In this document: piece by piece, positions 18,895 to 27,324 of the stretch
How the letters are laid out: the number at the start of each line of letters is the position of its first letter
Position numbering within the stretch: position 1 is the first letter of the stretch
DNA from: Ancylobacter vacuolatus
GTDB lineage: Bacteria > Pseudomonadota > Alphaproteobacteria > Rhizobiales > Xanthobacteraceae
DNA: 64,000 nt
NCBI RefSeq assembly: GCF_030813595.1
Contig: NZ_JAUSUH010000011.1
Span: 158,449 to 222,448 of the forward strand
Reading direction: 5' to 3'
Made by a program: the position numbers and the translations under genes
The notes under the pieces: generated by a model
Seen by the model: only the letters and a program-made list of their open reading frames with translations
Databases searched by the model: none
What the model was told of the DNA's origin: nothing

Positions 18895-19446
18895 ATGATG
18901 GCCCCCCGTTCCCGCCCCCGCCCGCTCGCCGACCTGATCGACGCGACCATCGCCGAGAGCTGCCGCCAGCGCGGCCTCGCGTCAGTGGAGATCGTCACCC
19001 GCTGGGCCGACATTGTCGGCGAGGCGCTGGCGGCCCGCGCGATGCCGATCAAGCTCGCCTGGCCCTCACGACCGGACAGCGGCGAGCCCGGCGTGCTGCA
19101 TGTGCGGGTCGAGGGTGGCTTCGCCATTGAATTGCAGCACGACGCGCCGATCGTCATCGACCGGGTGAACCGCTATTTCGGCTGGCGCTGCATCGGCCGG
19201 CTGGCGCTGAAGCAGGGGCCTGTGCCGCGCCCGCGCCCGCGCTTCCGCTTCAAGGAGCCCGATGCTGCGGAATGCGGCGCCGCCCAGCAGCGTATAGCCA
19301 CCATCGCCGGCACGTTCGAGGATGACGCACTGGCCACCGCCTTGGCGCGGCTCGGCGCGCTGGTGGCGCGCGAGGCGGGTGGCAAGGTCAGAGGCACGAG
19401 CGGCGACGGCAGCCGAGGGAATGGACCGGGTTTCACGCAGCGGTGA
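18895..19446 (+). CDS. DUF721 (DciA-like) domain protein
   Basis: 183 residues with the DUF721 core in the first 110: LADLIDATIAESCRQRGLASVEIVTRWADIVGEALA, then GVLHVRVEGGFAIELQHDAPIVIDRVNRYFG. DUF721 defines DciA, the replicative helicase loader that predates DnaC, so a DnaB-loading role is plausible though untested for this subgroup. The C-terminal 70 residues are Arg/Pro-rich and variable. ATG codons at 18895 and 18898 are adjacent. The gene lies between mutY (divergent) and dsbA (downstream), the classic alphaproteobacterial order. Confidence 0.88.
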   Translation: MMAPRSRPRPLADLIDATIAESCRQRGLASVEIVTRWADIVGEALAARAMPIKLAWPSRPDSGEPGVLHVRVEGGFAIELQHDAPIVIDRVNRYFGWRCIGRLALKQGPVPRPRPRFRFKEPDAAECGAAQQRIATIAGTFEDDALATALARLGALVAREAGGKVRGTSGDGSRGNGPGFTQR

Positions 19447-19579
19447 GGCACGGGGCGGCGGCGCCCCGTTGCCAGGACGCCGCGCGGGCTGTAGGCGCTA
19501 GAGCAAGACGCAAGACGCGGACACAACACACAGGCATTCAAGGCCGGCGGGAACGCCGGGCTGCTTCTGGAGACCGACA

Positions 19580-20239
19580 ATGATCGACCGCCGTCGCTTC
19601 CTCGAAGGTATAGGCGCCCTCGCCCTCACGCTTGCCGCCTTCAAGGCGCTGGGCGGCAATCTGGTCGGCCGCGCCGAGGCGCAGACAGTCGACCCCGAGA
19701 AGCTGATGGCGCCGGGCGCCCTGCCAGACCAGGTGCTCGGCAAGGCAGACGCGCCCGTCACCATCGTCGAATATGCCTCGCTGACCTGCGGCCACTGCGC
19801 GCATTTCCACGAGACCACCTATCCGGTGCTGAAAGAAAAATACATCGACACCGGCAAGGTGCGCTTCATCCTGCGCGAGTTCCCGCTCGACATCGTTGCC
19901 AAGGCAGCCTTCATGCTGGCGCGCTGCGGCGGCGAGGGCAAATATTACCCGATGACCGACACGCTGTTCGAGACCCAGAAAAACTGGGCCTTCTCGAGCA
20001 ACCCGGCGCAGGCTCTGCTCGCCATCGCCAAACAGAGCGGCATGACCGAGGCGCAGTTCAACGCCTGCCTCAACGACACCGCTCTTGCCGGCCAGATCGA
20101 CGAGGTCGCCAAGCGCGGCGCCACCGAATTCGGCATCGATTCCACCCCGACCTTCTTCATCAACGGCAAGAAGGTGTCGGGCGCGCTGAGCCCGGAGCAA
20201 CTGGATAAGGAACTGGCGCCGCTGCTCGGCGCCAACTGA
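19580..20239 (+). CDS. Periplasmic DsbA-family thiol-disulfide oxidoreductase
   Basis: 219 residues. The N-terminus MIDRRRFLEGIGALALTLAAF is a signal with Tat-like character and an AEAQ-type cleavage region near residue 35. The thioredoxin-like core has the redox motif CGHC at residues 70-73 (EYASLTCGHCAHFHETTYP), an inserted helical domain, and the cis-proline loop STPTFFINGK. It introduces or shuffles disulfides in exported proteins. A GGAGA ribosome site precedes the ATG at 19580. It ends the mutY / DUF721 / dsbA block; smc normally follows in relatives but here lies about 5 kb away. Confidence 0.93.
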   Translation: MIDRRRFLEGIGALALTLAAFKALGGNLVGRAEAQTVDPEKLMAPGALPDQVLGKADAPVTIVEYASLTCGHCAHFHETTYPVLKEKYIDTGKVRFILREFPLDIVAKAAFMLARCGGEGKYYPMTDTLFETQKNWAFSSNPAQALLAIAKQSGMTEAQFNACLNDTALAGQIDEVAKRGATEFGIDSTPTFFINGKKVSGALSPEQLDKELAPLLGAN

Positions 20240-20255
20240 CGTCCATCCTTTTCCA

Positions 20256-20280
20256 AGGGTTCCCGCGCGCCGGGAACCCT
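20256..20280. terminator. Stem-loop after dsbA-like gene
   Basis: A perfect 10-bp stem (AGGGTTCCCG with CGGGAACCCT, CGCGC loop) lies between the convergent dsbA-like and VOC genes. There is no clear U-tract, so it may be a weak bidirectional terminator or a 3' stabiliser. Confidence 0.55.
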
Positions 20281-20323
20281 GCACTGGACGCGAACCCTGC
20301 CGCCGTCCATGAGGGCGCCAGCG

Positions 20324-20878
20324 TCAGTCCGGCAGCACGATGCGGCCGGCGGCGTCGAAGGGAAAGCCGGGATTGTGGGCGATCTCCCAGGGGTGCCCGT
20401 CGGGATCGGCGACATAGCCGGAATAGCCGCCCCAGAAGGTCGGCTGCGCCGGGCGCAGCGCGCGCCCGCCGGCTGCCACGGCGCGGATCAGGGTGGTGTC
20501 GACCTCCGATCGGCTCGCCCGGTTGCAGGCCAGCGCGATGCCGCCGAACGCGCCCGGACGGCCTGCCACCACGCCCGCATCGGCGGCGAGCTCCACCCGC
20601 GGATAAAGCGAGAGCACCACGCCTCCGGCATCGAAGAAGGCCGCGCCTGTCGCCTCCTTCACCCGCCGCACCAGGCCCAGCGCCTCGTAGAAGGTGACCG
20701 CCCGCCTGAGGTCGGCGACGCCGAGCGTCACTAGCGAGAGCTGCAGCGGCGCCATCGCGCGCGTCGTGCCCCTCGGCTCCACCGCGCTTGCCTCCCCCAC
20801 GGCCGTCTCGCCCGCAGCGGCACCGCGCGTCCGACCGGCTCTTTCCTCGTCTGCTTCCATCCGGCCGTCCCCGCTCAT
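20324..20878 (-). CDS. VOC (glyoxalase/bleomycin-resistance fold) family protein
   Basis: The VOC fold occupies the last 143 residues, starting MAPLQLSLVTLGVADLRRAVTFYEALGL and ending YVADPDGHPWEIAHNPGFP, with the usual beta-alpha-beta-beta-beta modules and a DPDGH/WEI metal-site strand. The substrate is unknown. Two starts compete. The ATG at 20878 overlaps the stop of the radical SAM gene (ATGA), suggesting translational coupling, but adds 41 low-complexity residues. The ATG at 20755 gives a standard-length VOC protein. Either way it is downstream of, and probably co-expressed with, the radical SAM gene and its LexA box. Confidence 0.8.
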   Translation of the reverse strand: MSGDGRMEADEERAGRTRGAAAGETAVGEASAVEPRGTTRAMAPLQLSLVTLGVADLRRAVTFYEALGLVRRVKEATGAAFFDAGGVVLSLYPRVELAADAGVVAGRPGAFGGIALACNRASRSEVDTTLIRAVAAGGRALRPAQPTFWGGYSGYVADPDGHPWEIAHNPGFPFDAAGRIVLPD

Positions 20879-22137
20879 GCGCCTTCTCCAAACAACGACA
20901 ATTGCTCGCCCTTCTGCGGCGGGCGGGTGAAATGGCGGGTGGTCAAACGGGTGTGGCGGCGGTTCAGGCCGAGCCGCTCGCTGGCGATCTCGAAGCGCCG
21001 CGCGAGGGTCCAGGCATAGGGGCCGGTGCCGGTCATCCGCTGGCCGAAGGTGGAATCATATTCGCGCCCGCCATGCAGTTCCTTCAGCAGGGAAAGCACA
21101 TGGCGGTAGCGGTCGGGGAAATGGGTGAGGAGCCATTCGCGGAAAAGGTCGCGGATTTCCAGCGGCACCCGCAGCATGACATAGCCGGCTTCCGAGGCGC
21201 CGGCCGCCACCGCCGCGTCGAGGATGCGCTCCAGTTCCGCATCGGTCACGGCGGGGATGACCGGAGCCACCAGCACGGCGGTCGGCACGCCGGCCTCTGA
21301 GAGGCGGCGCAGCGTGTCCAGCCGCCGCAACGGGGTCGCCGCGCGCGGCTCCATGATCCGCGCCAGCTTGGCATCAAGCGTGGTGATCGACAGCGCCACC
21401 TTCACCAGCCCTTTCTCCGCCATAGGGCCGAGAATATCGAGGTCGCGCACCACCAGTGCCGATTTGGTGACGATGCCAACCGGATGGCCGAAATCGCGCA
21501 GCACTTCGAGGATGCGTCGGGTCAGACGCCACTCCCGCTCGATCGGCTGGTAGCCGTCGGTATTGATGCCGAGCGCGATGGTGCGCGGCTCGTAGCCGGC
21601 CTTGGCGAGTTCTTTGGCCAGAAGCTCCGGCGCATCCGGCTTGGCGAACAGCTTGGTCTCGAAGTCCAGCCCGGCCGAAAGACCCTGATAGGCGTGGGTC
21701 GGCCGGGCGAAACAATAAACACAGCCATGCTCGCAGCCGCGATAGGGATTGATCGAGCGATCGAACCCGACATCGGGCGATTCGTTGCGGTTAATGATGG
21801 TGCGCGGCTTCTCCACCGTCACGCTGGTGCGAAACGGCGGCAGATCGTCCAGCCCCTGCCAGCCATCGTCGAAGCGCTCGCGGCTGTGCGGCTCGAAGCG
21901 TCCCGCCGGATTGGAGAGCGCCCCGCGTCCGCGCCGGCGATTCTCCTCCACCATCCAGTCGGGCATGGGCGGCGGTGGTACCGCATCGATATCCGACAGG
22001 CCGGTGCGGTCGCGGGCAGCTTCCGCCCGCTCCAGAGCGCGGGCATCGCGGCGCTGTTGCGCTAGCCGTCCCAAGTGCCGGGGAGCGGCGGGGGGCGCGG
22101 GCGGGCTGGAGGGCCGATCGGGAGTTGTGCGGTGCAT
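20875..22137 (-). CDS. PA0069-family radical SAM protein (SplB-like)
   Basis: 420 residues. The iron-sulfur/SAM motif is C-X3-C-X2-C at residues 135, 139 and 142 (GCEHGCVYCFARPTHAYQG), preceded by the family phrase DRSINPYRG. The rest is a TIM-barrel-like radical SAM core and a C-terminal region ending GEQLSLFGEGA. Relatives are annotated as DNA repair photolyase-like (COG1533), but none I know has a proven reaction, so the substrate is open. The ATG at 22137 is chosen; upstream in-frame codons reach into the promoter. A LexA box overlaps the -35 region, pointing to a DNA-damage role. It overlaps the VOC gene by four bases. Confidence 0.9.
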   Translation of the reverse strand: MHRTTPDRPSSPPAPPAAPRHLGRLAQQRRDARALERAEAARDRTGLSDIDAVPPPPMPDWMVEENRRRGRGALSNPAGRFEPHSRERFDDGWQGLDDLPPFRTSVTVEKPRTIINRNESPDVGFDRSINPYRGCEHGCVYCFARPTHAYQGLSAGLDFETKLFAKPDAPELLAKELAKAGYEPRTIALGINTDGYQPIEREWRLTRRILEVLRDFGHPVGIVTKSALVVRDLDILGPMAEKGLVKVALSITTLDAKLARIMEPRAATPLRRLDTLRRLSEAGVPTAVLVAPVIPAVTDAELERILDAAVAAGASEAGYVMLRVPLEIRDLFREWLLTHFPDRYRHVLSLLKELHGGREYDSTFGQRMTGTGPYAWTLARRFEIASERLGLNRRHTRLTTRHFTRPPQKGEQLSLFGEGA

Positions 22138-22162
22138 GGCGGATTCTCTCGGGCGGAGTTCT

Positions 22163-22195
22163 TCTCTAACGCGGCACTGAGAACATATCAAGAAC
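22163..22195 (-). promoter_or_regulatory. Promoter with LexA (SOS) box before the radical SAM gene
   Basis: GAAC-ATATCAA-GAAC at 22181-22195 exactly matches the alphaproteobacterial LexA consensus GAAC-N7-GAAC. On the minus strand TTGATA (22191-22186) and TAGAGA (22168-22163), 17 bases apart, form a plausible -35/-10, so LexA would sit on the -35. The radical SAM ATG is at 22137. Confidence 0.75.
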
Positions 22196-22325
22196 ATTGA
22201 TCGAATTGCGACAGCCGGGCTGTACGGGCACAGAACGGTGCGATAGGCAGGAAACGCTCTCTCCGTCAGGCTCGGGGCGCCTCCCCGGCCTTCTCCAGAC
22301 CCAGATCATCAAGGGTGGCCACGGC

Positions 22326-22913
22326 GTGATCTCGGTCGTCATTCCCACAAGCGCGGGCGCCAAGCGGCTGATTCCGACCCTCGCCTCGCTCGTGCCGGGC
22401 GCCGCCGCCGGGCTGGTGCGCGAGGTGCTGCTGGTTGATTCGGCCATGTCCGGCGATGTCGCCGAGATCGCCGACGCGGCCGGATGCGAATATCTAGCCG
22501 GCCCGGCCGATCACGGCGCGCGGCTGCGCCAGGGCGCGGCGGCGGCACGGGCCTCCTGGCTGCTGTTCCTGGAACCGACTGGCCTCTTGCAGGAAGGCTG
22601 GGCGCGCGAGGTGCGCAACTTCACCGACCAGGTCGAGCGGACCGGGACCAATGAACGGCGGGCCGCCACCTTCCGGCTGGCGCTGGACGGTTTCGGCGTC
22701 TCGCCACGGGTGAAGGAGGCGGCGGCGATGATGCGCCATGCCATCACCGGCCGGCCGCGTCCCGAGCAGGGGCTGCTGCTGCACCGCCGTCTCTATGAGG
22801 CGTTGGGGGGCCACACCCCCGGTCCGAACGCCAATCGGCGCCTGCTGGCGCGGGTCGGGCGCAAGCGGCTGGTGCTGCTGCGCTCGCAGATCTTGCTGCC
22901 GGAGGAAGGCTGA
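22326..22913 (+). CDS. Small glycosyltransferase-2-like protein
   Basis: 195 residues from a GTG at 22326 with AAGGGTGG upstream. It starts VISVVIPTSAGAKRLIPTLASL, the family-2 beta-strand/nucleotide-binding start, with EVLLVDSAMSGDVAEIADAAGCEYL as the second strand. The DxD metal site is weak or missing: the expected place reads LLFLEPTGLL. The C-terminal half (GQ-type helices, MRHAITGRPRPEQGLLLHRRLYEALGG) resembles short transferases found beside moaB in alphaproteobacteria. With no clear DxD, activity is uncertain. Longer N-terminal extensions are open but not family-like. Confidence 0.75.
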   Translation: MISVVIPTSAGAKRLIPTLASLVPGAAAGLVREVLLVDSAMSGDVAEIADAAGCEYLAGPADHGARLRQGAAAARASWLLFLEPTGLLQEGWAREVRNFTDQVERTGTNERRAATFRLALDGFGVSPRVKEAAAMMRHAITGRPRPEQGLLLHRRLYEALGGHTPGPNANRRLLARVGRKRLVLLRSQILLPEEG

Positions 22914-22942
22914 CCCTCAGTAGGGGCCCCCCGGCGCCGAGA

Positions 22943-23494
22943 TCAGACGGGCGCGCGCAGCTTGCCGCGCTTGAGGTGCTCGTCGAGCCGGGGGAGAATC
23001 TCGACGAAATTGCAGGGCTTGTGGCGGATGTCGAGCTGGCGGACGAGAATCTCGTCCCATCCGTCACGGCAGGCGCCGGGCGAGCCGGGGAGACAGAACA
23101 CATAAGTGGAATTGGCGACCCCGGCGGTGGCGCGGCTCTGCAGGGTCGAGGTGCCGATCTTGCCGAAGGACACCATGTGAAACACGGTCGAGAAGCCTTC
23201 CATGCGCTTCTCGAACAGCGGCTCCACCGCCTCGGGGGTCACGTCGCGGCCGGTGAAGCCGGTGCCGCCGGTGGTAATGACCACATCCACCTGCGGATCG
23301 GCGATCCAGCCGGAAACCTGCGCGCGGATCGCCTCGACATCATCCGGCACGATCGCGCGTGCGGCGAGGTCGTGGCCGGCCTGACTGATGCGCTCGACCA
23401 GCGTGTTGCCGGAACGATCATCCTCGGGCGTGCGGGTGTCGGAAATGGTCAAAACCGCGATGGAAAGCGGCACGAAGGCAATACCGGAACTCAT
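22943..23494 (-). CDS. moaB: Molybdenum cofactor biosynthesis protein B
   Basis: 183 residues with the MoaB/Mog fold: [26 protein letters not shown], then [33 protein letters not shown] (the TTGGTG molybdopterin-binding loop) and a C-terminal [22 protein letters not shown]. It adenylylates molybdopterin or acts close to that step in molybdenum-cofactor synthesis. The start at 23494 ([16 protein letters not shown]) fits the family. No other moa or moe gene is in the window. Confidence 0.93.
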   Translation of the reverse strand: MSSGIAFVPLSIAVLTISDTRTPEDDRSGNTLVERISQAGHDLAARAIVPDDVEAIRAQVSGWIADPQVDVVITTGGTGFTGRDVTPEAVEPLFEKRMEGFSTVFHMVSFGKIGTSTLQSRATAGVANSTYVFCLPGSPGACRDGWDEILVRQLDIRHKPCNFVEILPRLDEHLKRGKLRAPV

Positions 23495-23517
23495 GTCGGC
23501 CTCTCGGTGGGCGGCCC

Positions 23518-24420
23518 TCAGATGGCCCCCTTGAACGTGTTGCACTGCGCCAGCGAGCCTTTATCGAGCCCCTGCCTGAACCACTTCACCCGCTGGGTAG
23601 AGGTGCCGTGGGTGAAACTGTCGGGCACCACATAGCCCTGCTGCCGCTTCTGCAGGCGGTCGTCGCCGATGGCAGCGGCCGCATTCATCGCCTCCTCGAT
23701 ATCGCCGTCCTCGAGAATGCGCCACTGCGCATCGGCATGATGCGCCCACACGCCCGCGAGGCAATCGGCCATCAGCTCAACCCGCACCGAGAGCGCATTG
23801 GCTTCCGTGCGTGAGGCCTGGCGCTGGCGCGCCTGCACCTGTTCGAGCAGGCCGATCTGGTTCTCCACATGATGGCCGACCTCATGGGCGATGACATAGG
23901 CGGCGGCAAAATCGCCCGGCGCCTTGAAGCGCTTGTTCAGCTCGGTGAAGAAGGCCGTGTCGAGATAGATCTTCTGGTCGCGCGGGCAATAGAACGGGCC
24001 GGTCGCGGAATCGGCCGAGCCGCAGGCCGAGCGAGTGGCGCCGGAAAACAACACCAGGCCCGGCTGGCGATAGGCCGAGCCCTCGCCCTTGAACAGTGGC
24101 GTCCACACATCTTCGGTCTGTGCCAGCACCACGGCAGCGAAGTCGCCGAGCTTCTGGTCCTCGGCGCTGAGGGGGCGCGCCGGAGCGCCCTGGCGCTGCG
24201 GTGATGTCTGCTGGCTGGTGCCGCTGCCATCGCCGAGCAGGATTTCGGCGCCACCGATAAGCACCGCCGGGTTGATACCGGTGGCCCAGGCGATGAGGCC
24301 GACAATGATCAGCCCGCCAATGCCGAGCCCGCCACGGCCCATTCCGCCGCCACCGAATCCGCCACCCTGCCCACGCCGGTCCTCGACGTTCCCGCTCCGG
24401 CGGAAATCCTCCCAACGCAT
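23518..24420 (-). CDS. YpfJ-type neutral zinc metallopeptidase
   Basis: 300 residues. The N-terminus MRWEDFRRSGNVEDRRG is diagnostic of the family, followed by a glycine-rich stretch and one membrane helix (GGLIIVGLIAWATGINPAVLIGG). The peptidase domain has HEVGHH with the HExxH zinc motif at His179-Glu180-His183, preceded by FYCPRDQKIYLDTAFF. Members are membrane-anchored and of unknown biological role. The start at 24420 is set by the conserved N-terminus. It lies 23 bases before moaB on the same strand, so co-transcription is possible. Confidence 0.92.
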   Translation of the reverse strand: MRWEDFRRSGNVEDRRGQGGGFGGGGMGRGGLGIGGLIIVGLIAWATGINPAVLIGGAEILLGDGSGTSQQTSPQRQGAPARPLSAEDQKLGDFAAVVLAQTEDVWTPLFKGEGSAYRQPGLVLFSGATRSACGSADSATGPFYCPRDQKIYLDTAFFTELNKRFKAPGDFAAAYVIAHEVGHHVENQIGLLEQVQARQRQASRTEANALSVRVELMADCLAGVWAHHADAQWRILEDGDIEEAMNAAAAIGDDRLQKRQQGYVVPDSFTHGTSTQRVKWFRQGLDKGSLAQCNTFKGAI

Positions 24421-24515
24421 TCCAAATCTCCGCCGCCCAGCTTGCTGCCTCGCGCGAGTGTGAAGCACCCACAGCAAGGCAGCAATGCGCGCGGAGGCAT
24501 CCGGTTCCGCCCTCG

Positions 24516-25148
24516 CTACGCCGCTGCGCGCACTGGGGCCTCGATCCACTGGCGGGCGAGGGGCAGGTCGGCCTGCGAGAGGCCATGCCCGGCCGGCAGG
24601 GTGCGGTGGTCGAGATCCGCCCCCGAAGCGCGCAACTGGCTCGCAAGGCGCCCGGCGTTTTCTTCCGGAACGATGGGGTCCATCGCGCCGGATAGCAGCA
24701 GGACGCGGCGGCCGGCGAGGTCGGCAGGGGGCGGAACAGCCAGCGGCACCATGGCGCGCATCAGCACCGCGCCGGCGAGCACGTCCGGCTGCGTCAGCAG
24801 CAGAGCGGCGGCTATGTTGGCGCCGTTGGAGAAGCCCACCGCGATCGGCGCGGCAAGGCCATAGGCCACGCGGGCCTCGGCGATGAAACCGGCGAGTTCG
24901 GAGGCGCGGGCACGCACATCGTCCTCATCGAACACGCCTTCGCGCAGGCGGCGGAAGAAGCGCGGCATCCCGCCTTCCAGCACTTTTCCGCGCGGGGACA
25001 GCAGGGCCGCGCCCGGCGCGATCATGCCGCCGAGCGGGATCAGGTCGTTCTCGTCGCCGCCGGTGCCGTGCAGCAGCAGCAGCGGGGGAGCATCCGCCTT
25101 TGTGGCGGGCTGGAAGCGATGCACGAAGGAAAGCGCGGCGTCGGTCAT
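24516..25148 (-). CDS. MhqD-like carboxylesterase/dienelactone hydrolase-like enzyme
   Basis: 210 residues, alpha/beta hydrolase fold: LLLLHGTGGDENDLIPLG (oxyanion region), nucleophile Ser107 in VGFSNGAN, acid Asp157 in LSGAMDPIVP, and His188 in LPAGHGLSQ, a complete triad. Bacillus MhqD, encoded with the ring-cleaving dioxygenase MhqO, responds to quinone stress. Here it likewise follows an MhqO-like gene by 57 bases on the same strand, so a joint role in quinone or electrophile detoxification is a reasonable inference. The ATG at 25148 is preferred over an upstream in-frame codon. Confidence 0.85.
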   Translation of the reverse strand: MTDAALSFVHRFQPATKADAPPLLLLHGTGGDENDLIPLGGMIAPGAALLSPRGKVLEGGMPRFFRRLREGVFDEDDVRARASELAGFIAEARVAYGLAAPIAVGFSNGANIAAALLLTQPDVLAGAVLMRAMVPLAVPPPADLAGRRVLLLSGAMDPIVPEENAGRLASQLRASGADLDHRTLPAGHGLSQADLPLARQWIEAPVRAAA

Positions 25149-25174
25149 GACGGCCTCCTCGTCGGTAAGGGGAA

Positions 25175-25200
25175 GGCGCCGCCCTGTCACGGGCGGCGCC
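25175..25200 (-). promoter_or_regulatory. Intercistronic hairpin between mhqO-like and mhqD-like genes
   Basis: A perfect 10-bp stem (GGCGCCGCCC with GGGCGGCGCC, 6-base loop) fills most of the gap just after the dioxygenase stop and before the hydrolase ribosome site. It has no U-tract, so partial termination or mRNA processing is more likely than full termination. Confidence 0.6.
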
Positions 25201-25205
25201 GTTGT

Positions 25206-26138
25206 TCACGCGATCTCAGGCAGTACGGCCTCGATCTGGCTGCGGCGGCTCTCCAGGAAGTCCGGCAGCTTCAGCGCCTCGCCGAGGCTCGCCGCCGGCT
25301 CGTCGGCCGCAAAGCCGGGAATGTCGGTGGCGATCTCGAACAGGACGTGGCCGGGCTCGCGGAAGTAGATGGACCGGAAATAGTTGCGATCCTTCTGCTC
25401 GGTGGTGACGATGCCGTGGTTCTCGTTCAGCCTCTTCACCATGGCGAATTCGGCCGCGTCGTCCGCCGCGCGGAAGGCAATGTGGTGCACCGAGCCGCCG
25501 CCCATGCGGGCCGGGAGGAAACCGCCGGCTTCATGGATGTCGACGATCCCGCCGATTTCCGTCCCCTCGGCCTTGAAGCGCACCAGAGAACCCTCGCGGC
25601 CGATCTGCGTGAAGCCAAACACATCAGTCAGGATGGCGCCGGTGGGCGCCGCCTCCGCCAGCAGCAGGTTCACGCTGTGGAAGCCGCGAATGGCGTTCTC
25701 GGCGGGCACGTCGGTGCCGAGCCAGGCCGGCTCATTCTCGGCGCCGGCCACACCAACCAACGCGAGGCGCATGCCGTGCGGGTCCTTGAAGGCCAGCACG
25801 GTCTCGCCGAAGCGCTTCACCAGCGCGCTGTGCGCCACGCCCTTCTCGACGAAACGCTGCGTCCAGTAGCCGATGGAGACCGCCGGCACGCGGAACGCGG
25901 TCTCCTGCGTCTCGCCGATGCCGAGCCGACCGGGGGCGACGTGATCCCAGGGAAAGAAGGTGAGGATGGTGCCGGGCGAACCCGCCTCGTCGCCATAATA
26001 GAAGTGATAGGTGCCGGGATCGTCGAAATTGACTGTCTTCTTTACCAGCCTCAGGCCGAGCGTATGGGTGTAGAATTCGACATTGCGGCGCGCATTGCCG
26101 GCTATCGCCGTCACATGATGGATGCCATTGCGGTTCAT
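25206..26138 (-). CDS. MhqO-like ring-cleaving dioxygenase (VOC superfamily)
   Basis: 310 residues made of two VOC halves. It starts MNRNGIHHVTAIAGNARRNVEFYTHTLGLRLVKKTVNFDDPGTYHFYYGD, the standard opening of the MhqO/ring-cleaving dioxygenase family. His8 and later His and Glu residues (VHHIAFR, HVLFEIATD) are likely metal ligands. Relatives are induced by methylhydroquinone, catechol or thiol-reactive electrophiles. The substrate here is unproven. It is transcribed away from a LysR gene, with a perfect palindrome between them, and is followed by an MhqD-like hydrolase. Confidence 0.9.
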   Translation of the reverse strand: MNRNGIHHVTAIAGNARRNVEFYTHTLGLRLVKKTVNFDDPGTYHFYYGDEAGSPGTILTFFPWDHVAPGRLGIGETQETAFRVPAVSIGYWTQRFVEKGVAHSALVKRFGETVLAFKDPHGMRLALVGVAGAENEPAWLGTDVPAENAIRGFHSVNLLLAEAAPTGAILTDVFGFTQIGREGSLVRFKAEGTEIGGIVDIHEAGGFLPARMGGGSVHHIAFRAADDAAEFAMVKRLNENHGIVTTEQKDRNYFRSIYFREPGHVLFEIATDIPGFAADEPAASLGEALKLPDFLESRRSQIEAVLPEIA

Positions 26139-26200
26139 GATCTTGCCCTCGTGTGAGCGCGACCTGCGCTCCTGTTGCGACAAGAGATAAACCGGCAACG

Positions 26201-26237
26201 ACGCAATGCCATCCCTTATCAATTGCGTTGACGCAAT
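26201..26237. promoter_or_regulatory. LysR-type operator between lysR and mhqO-like genes
   Basis: ATTGCGT-TG-ACGCAAT at 26222-26237 is a perfect 16-bp palindrome containing a T-N11-A core. An extra half-site ACGCAAT lies at 26201-26207. This fits the recognition-plus-activation site layout of LysR regulators with a divergent target. Confidence 0.65.
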
Positions 26238-26340
26238 CTCATCTGTGCTGCTATCGTCGGCTTCGCCGTCAGGCTGGATGACAGGGACGAGTTAACGCGT
26301 CACCACAGCGATTTAAGGCGACGTATCAGCGGGGACACGC

Positions 26341-27324
26341 ATGGCCGAGCCGTTCAAGAACCTTGGCTGGGACGATTTCCGGCTGATCAAGGCGGTGGCC
26401 GATGCCCGTGGCCTGCCGGCAGCCGCCATGGCGATGAATGTCAACCATTCCACCGTGTTCCGTCGGCTCAAGCAGATCGAGGACCAGCTCGGCACGCTGC
26501 TGTTCGAGCGCCACCGCACTGGCTACGCTCTCACCCCCGCCGGCGAGGAGATGGTGGCGCTGGCCAACCGGCTGGACGAGGAGATCACCGCCGTCGGCCG
26601 CAAGCTGGCCGGGCGCGAGCCGGCGCCCTCGGGCGAGCTGCGGGTGACGACGCCGGATTCGTTGCTCATTCACCTGCTGATGCCGATGCTCGCCACCTTC
26701 CGCGAGCGCTACCCGGAAGTGCGGCTCGACATCGTGCTCAGCAACCAGCCGCTGAACCTGTCCAAGCGCGACGCCGACGTCGCCATCCGTGCCACCGACA
26801 ATCCCCCGGAGAACCTGGTCGGCCGGCGCGTCGCCCGCATCGCCTGGGCGCTGTACGGGCGCGCCGTGGACTTCCCCGAGCCGCGCGCCGTAACGCCGCA
26901 GCAATTGGAGGCGTGCAATTGGGTGTCGCTGGGCGACAGCCTCGGCTCCCTGAAGACGGTCAAATTCGTTCAGGAAAACGTCGCCGCCGAAAAGGTCGCC
27001 TACAAGATCAACAGCGTGCTCGGCATTGCCGAGGCGGTGGAGGCGGGCATCGGCATCGGACACATTCCGTGCCTGATCGGCGATGCGCGGCCTTCACTGG
27101 TGCGGCTCGGGCCGCCCAATAATGATTACGCCGCCGATTTGTGGCTGCTGACCCATCCGGACCTGCGCCATTCGCCGCGCGTGCGGGCCTTTCTCGACTT
27201 TCTCGCTGGCGAGATCGCCCGGCACCGGCGCTTCATCGAGGGGCAGCTCGAGCTACCCGACGAGATCGGATCGGATAAGGGTGTGGCGGAAAAGGCGGCG
27301 CCGAGCCCCGAGGCTACGGTTTGA
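26341..27324 (+). CDS. LysR-family transcriptional regulator
   Basis: 327 residues. The N-terminal winged helix-turn-helix (about 8-68) reads DDFRLIKAVADARGLPAAAMAMNVNHSTVFRRLKQIEDQLGTLLFERHRTGYALTPAGEE; the C-terminal periplasmic-binding-like effector domain starts near residue 95. It is divergent from the MhqO/MhqD-like pair, with a palindromic operator between, so it probably controls that pair and itself in response to an aromatic or quinone-like ligand (inference). The C-terminal tail is slightly longer than usual, and its last 11 bases overlap the convergent MarR gene. Confidence 0.9.
   Translation: MAEPFKNLGWDDFRLIKAVADARGLPAAAMAMNVNHSTVFRRLKQIEDQLGTLLFERHRTGYALTPAGEEMVALANRLDEEITAVGRKLAGREPAPSGELRVTTPDSLLIHLLMPMLATFRERYPEVRLDIVLSNQPLNLSKRDADVAIRATDNPPENLVGRRVARIAWALYGRAVDFPEPRAVTPQQLEACNWVSLGDSLGSLKTVKFVQENVAAEKVAYKINSVLGIAEAVEAGIGIGHIPCLIGDARPSLVRLGPPNNDYAADLWLLTHPDLRHSPRVRAFLDFLAGEIARHRRFIEGQLELPDEIGSDKGVAEKAAPSPEATV

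Noticed and set aside
22138..22325. In-frame N-terminal extension of the small glycosyltransferase from a TTG at 22197
   Set aside because: The extension lies over the divergent promoter and LexA region and is not family-like; GTG 22326 starts exactly at the conserved VISVVIPT strand.
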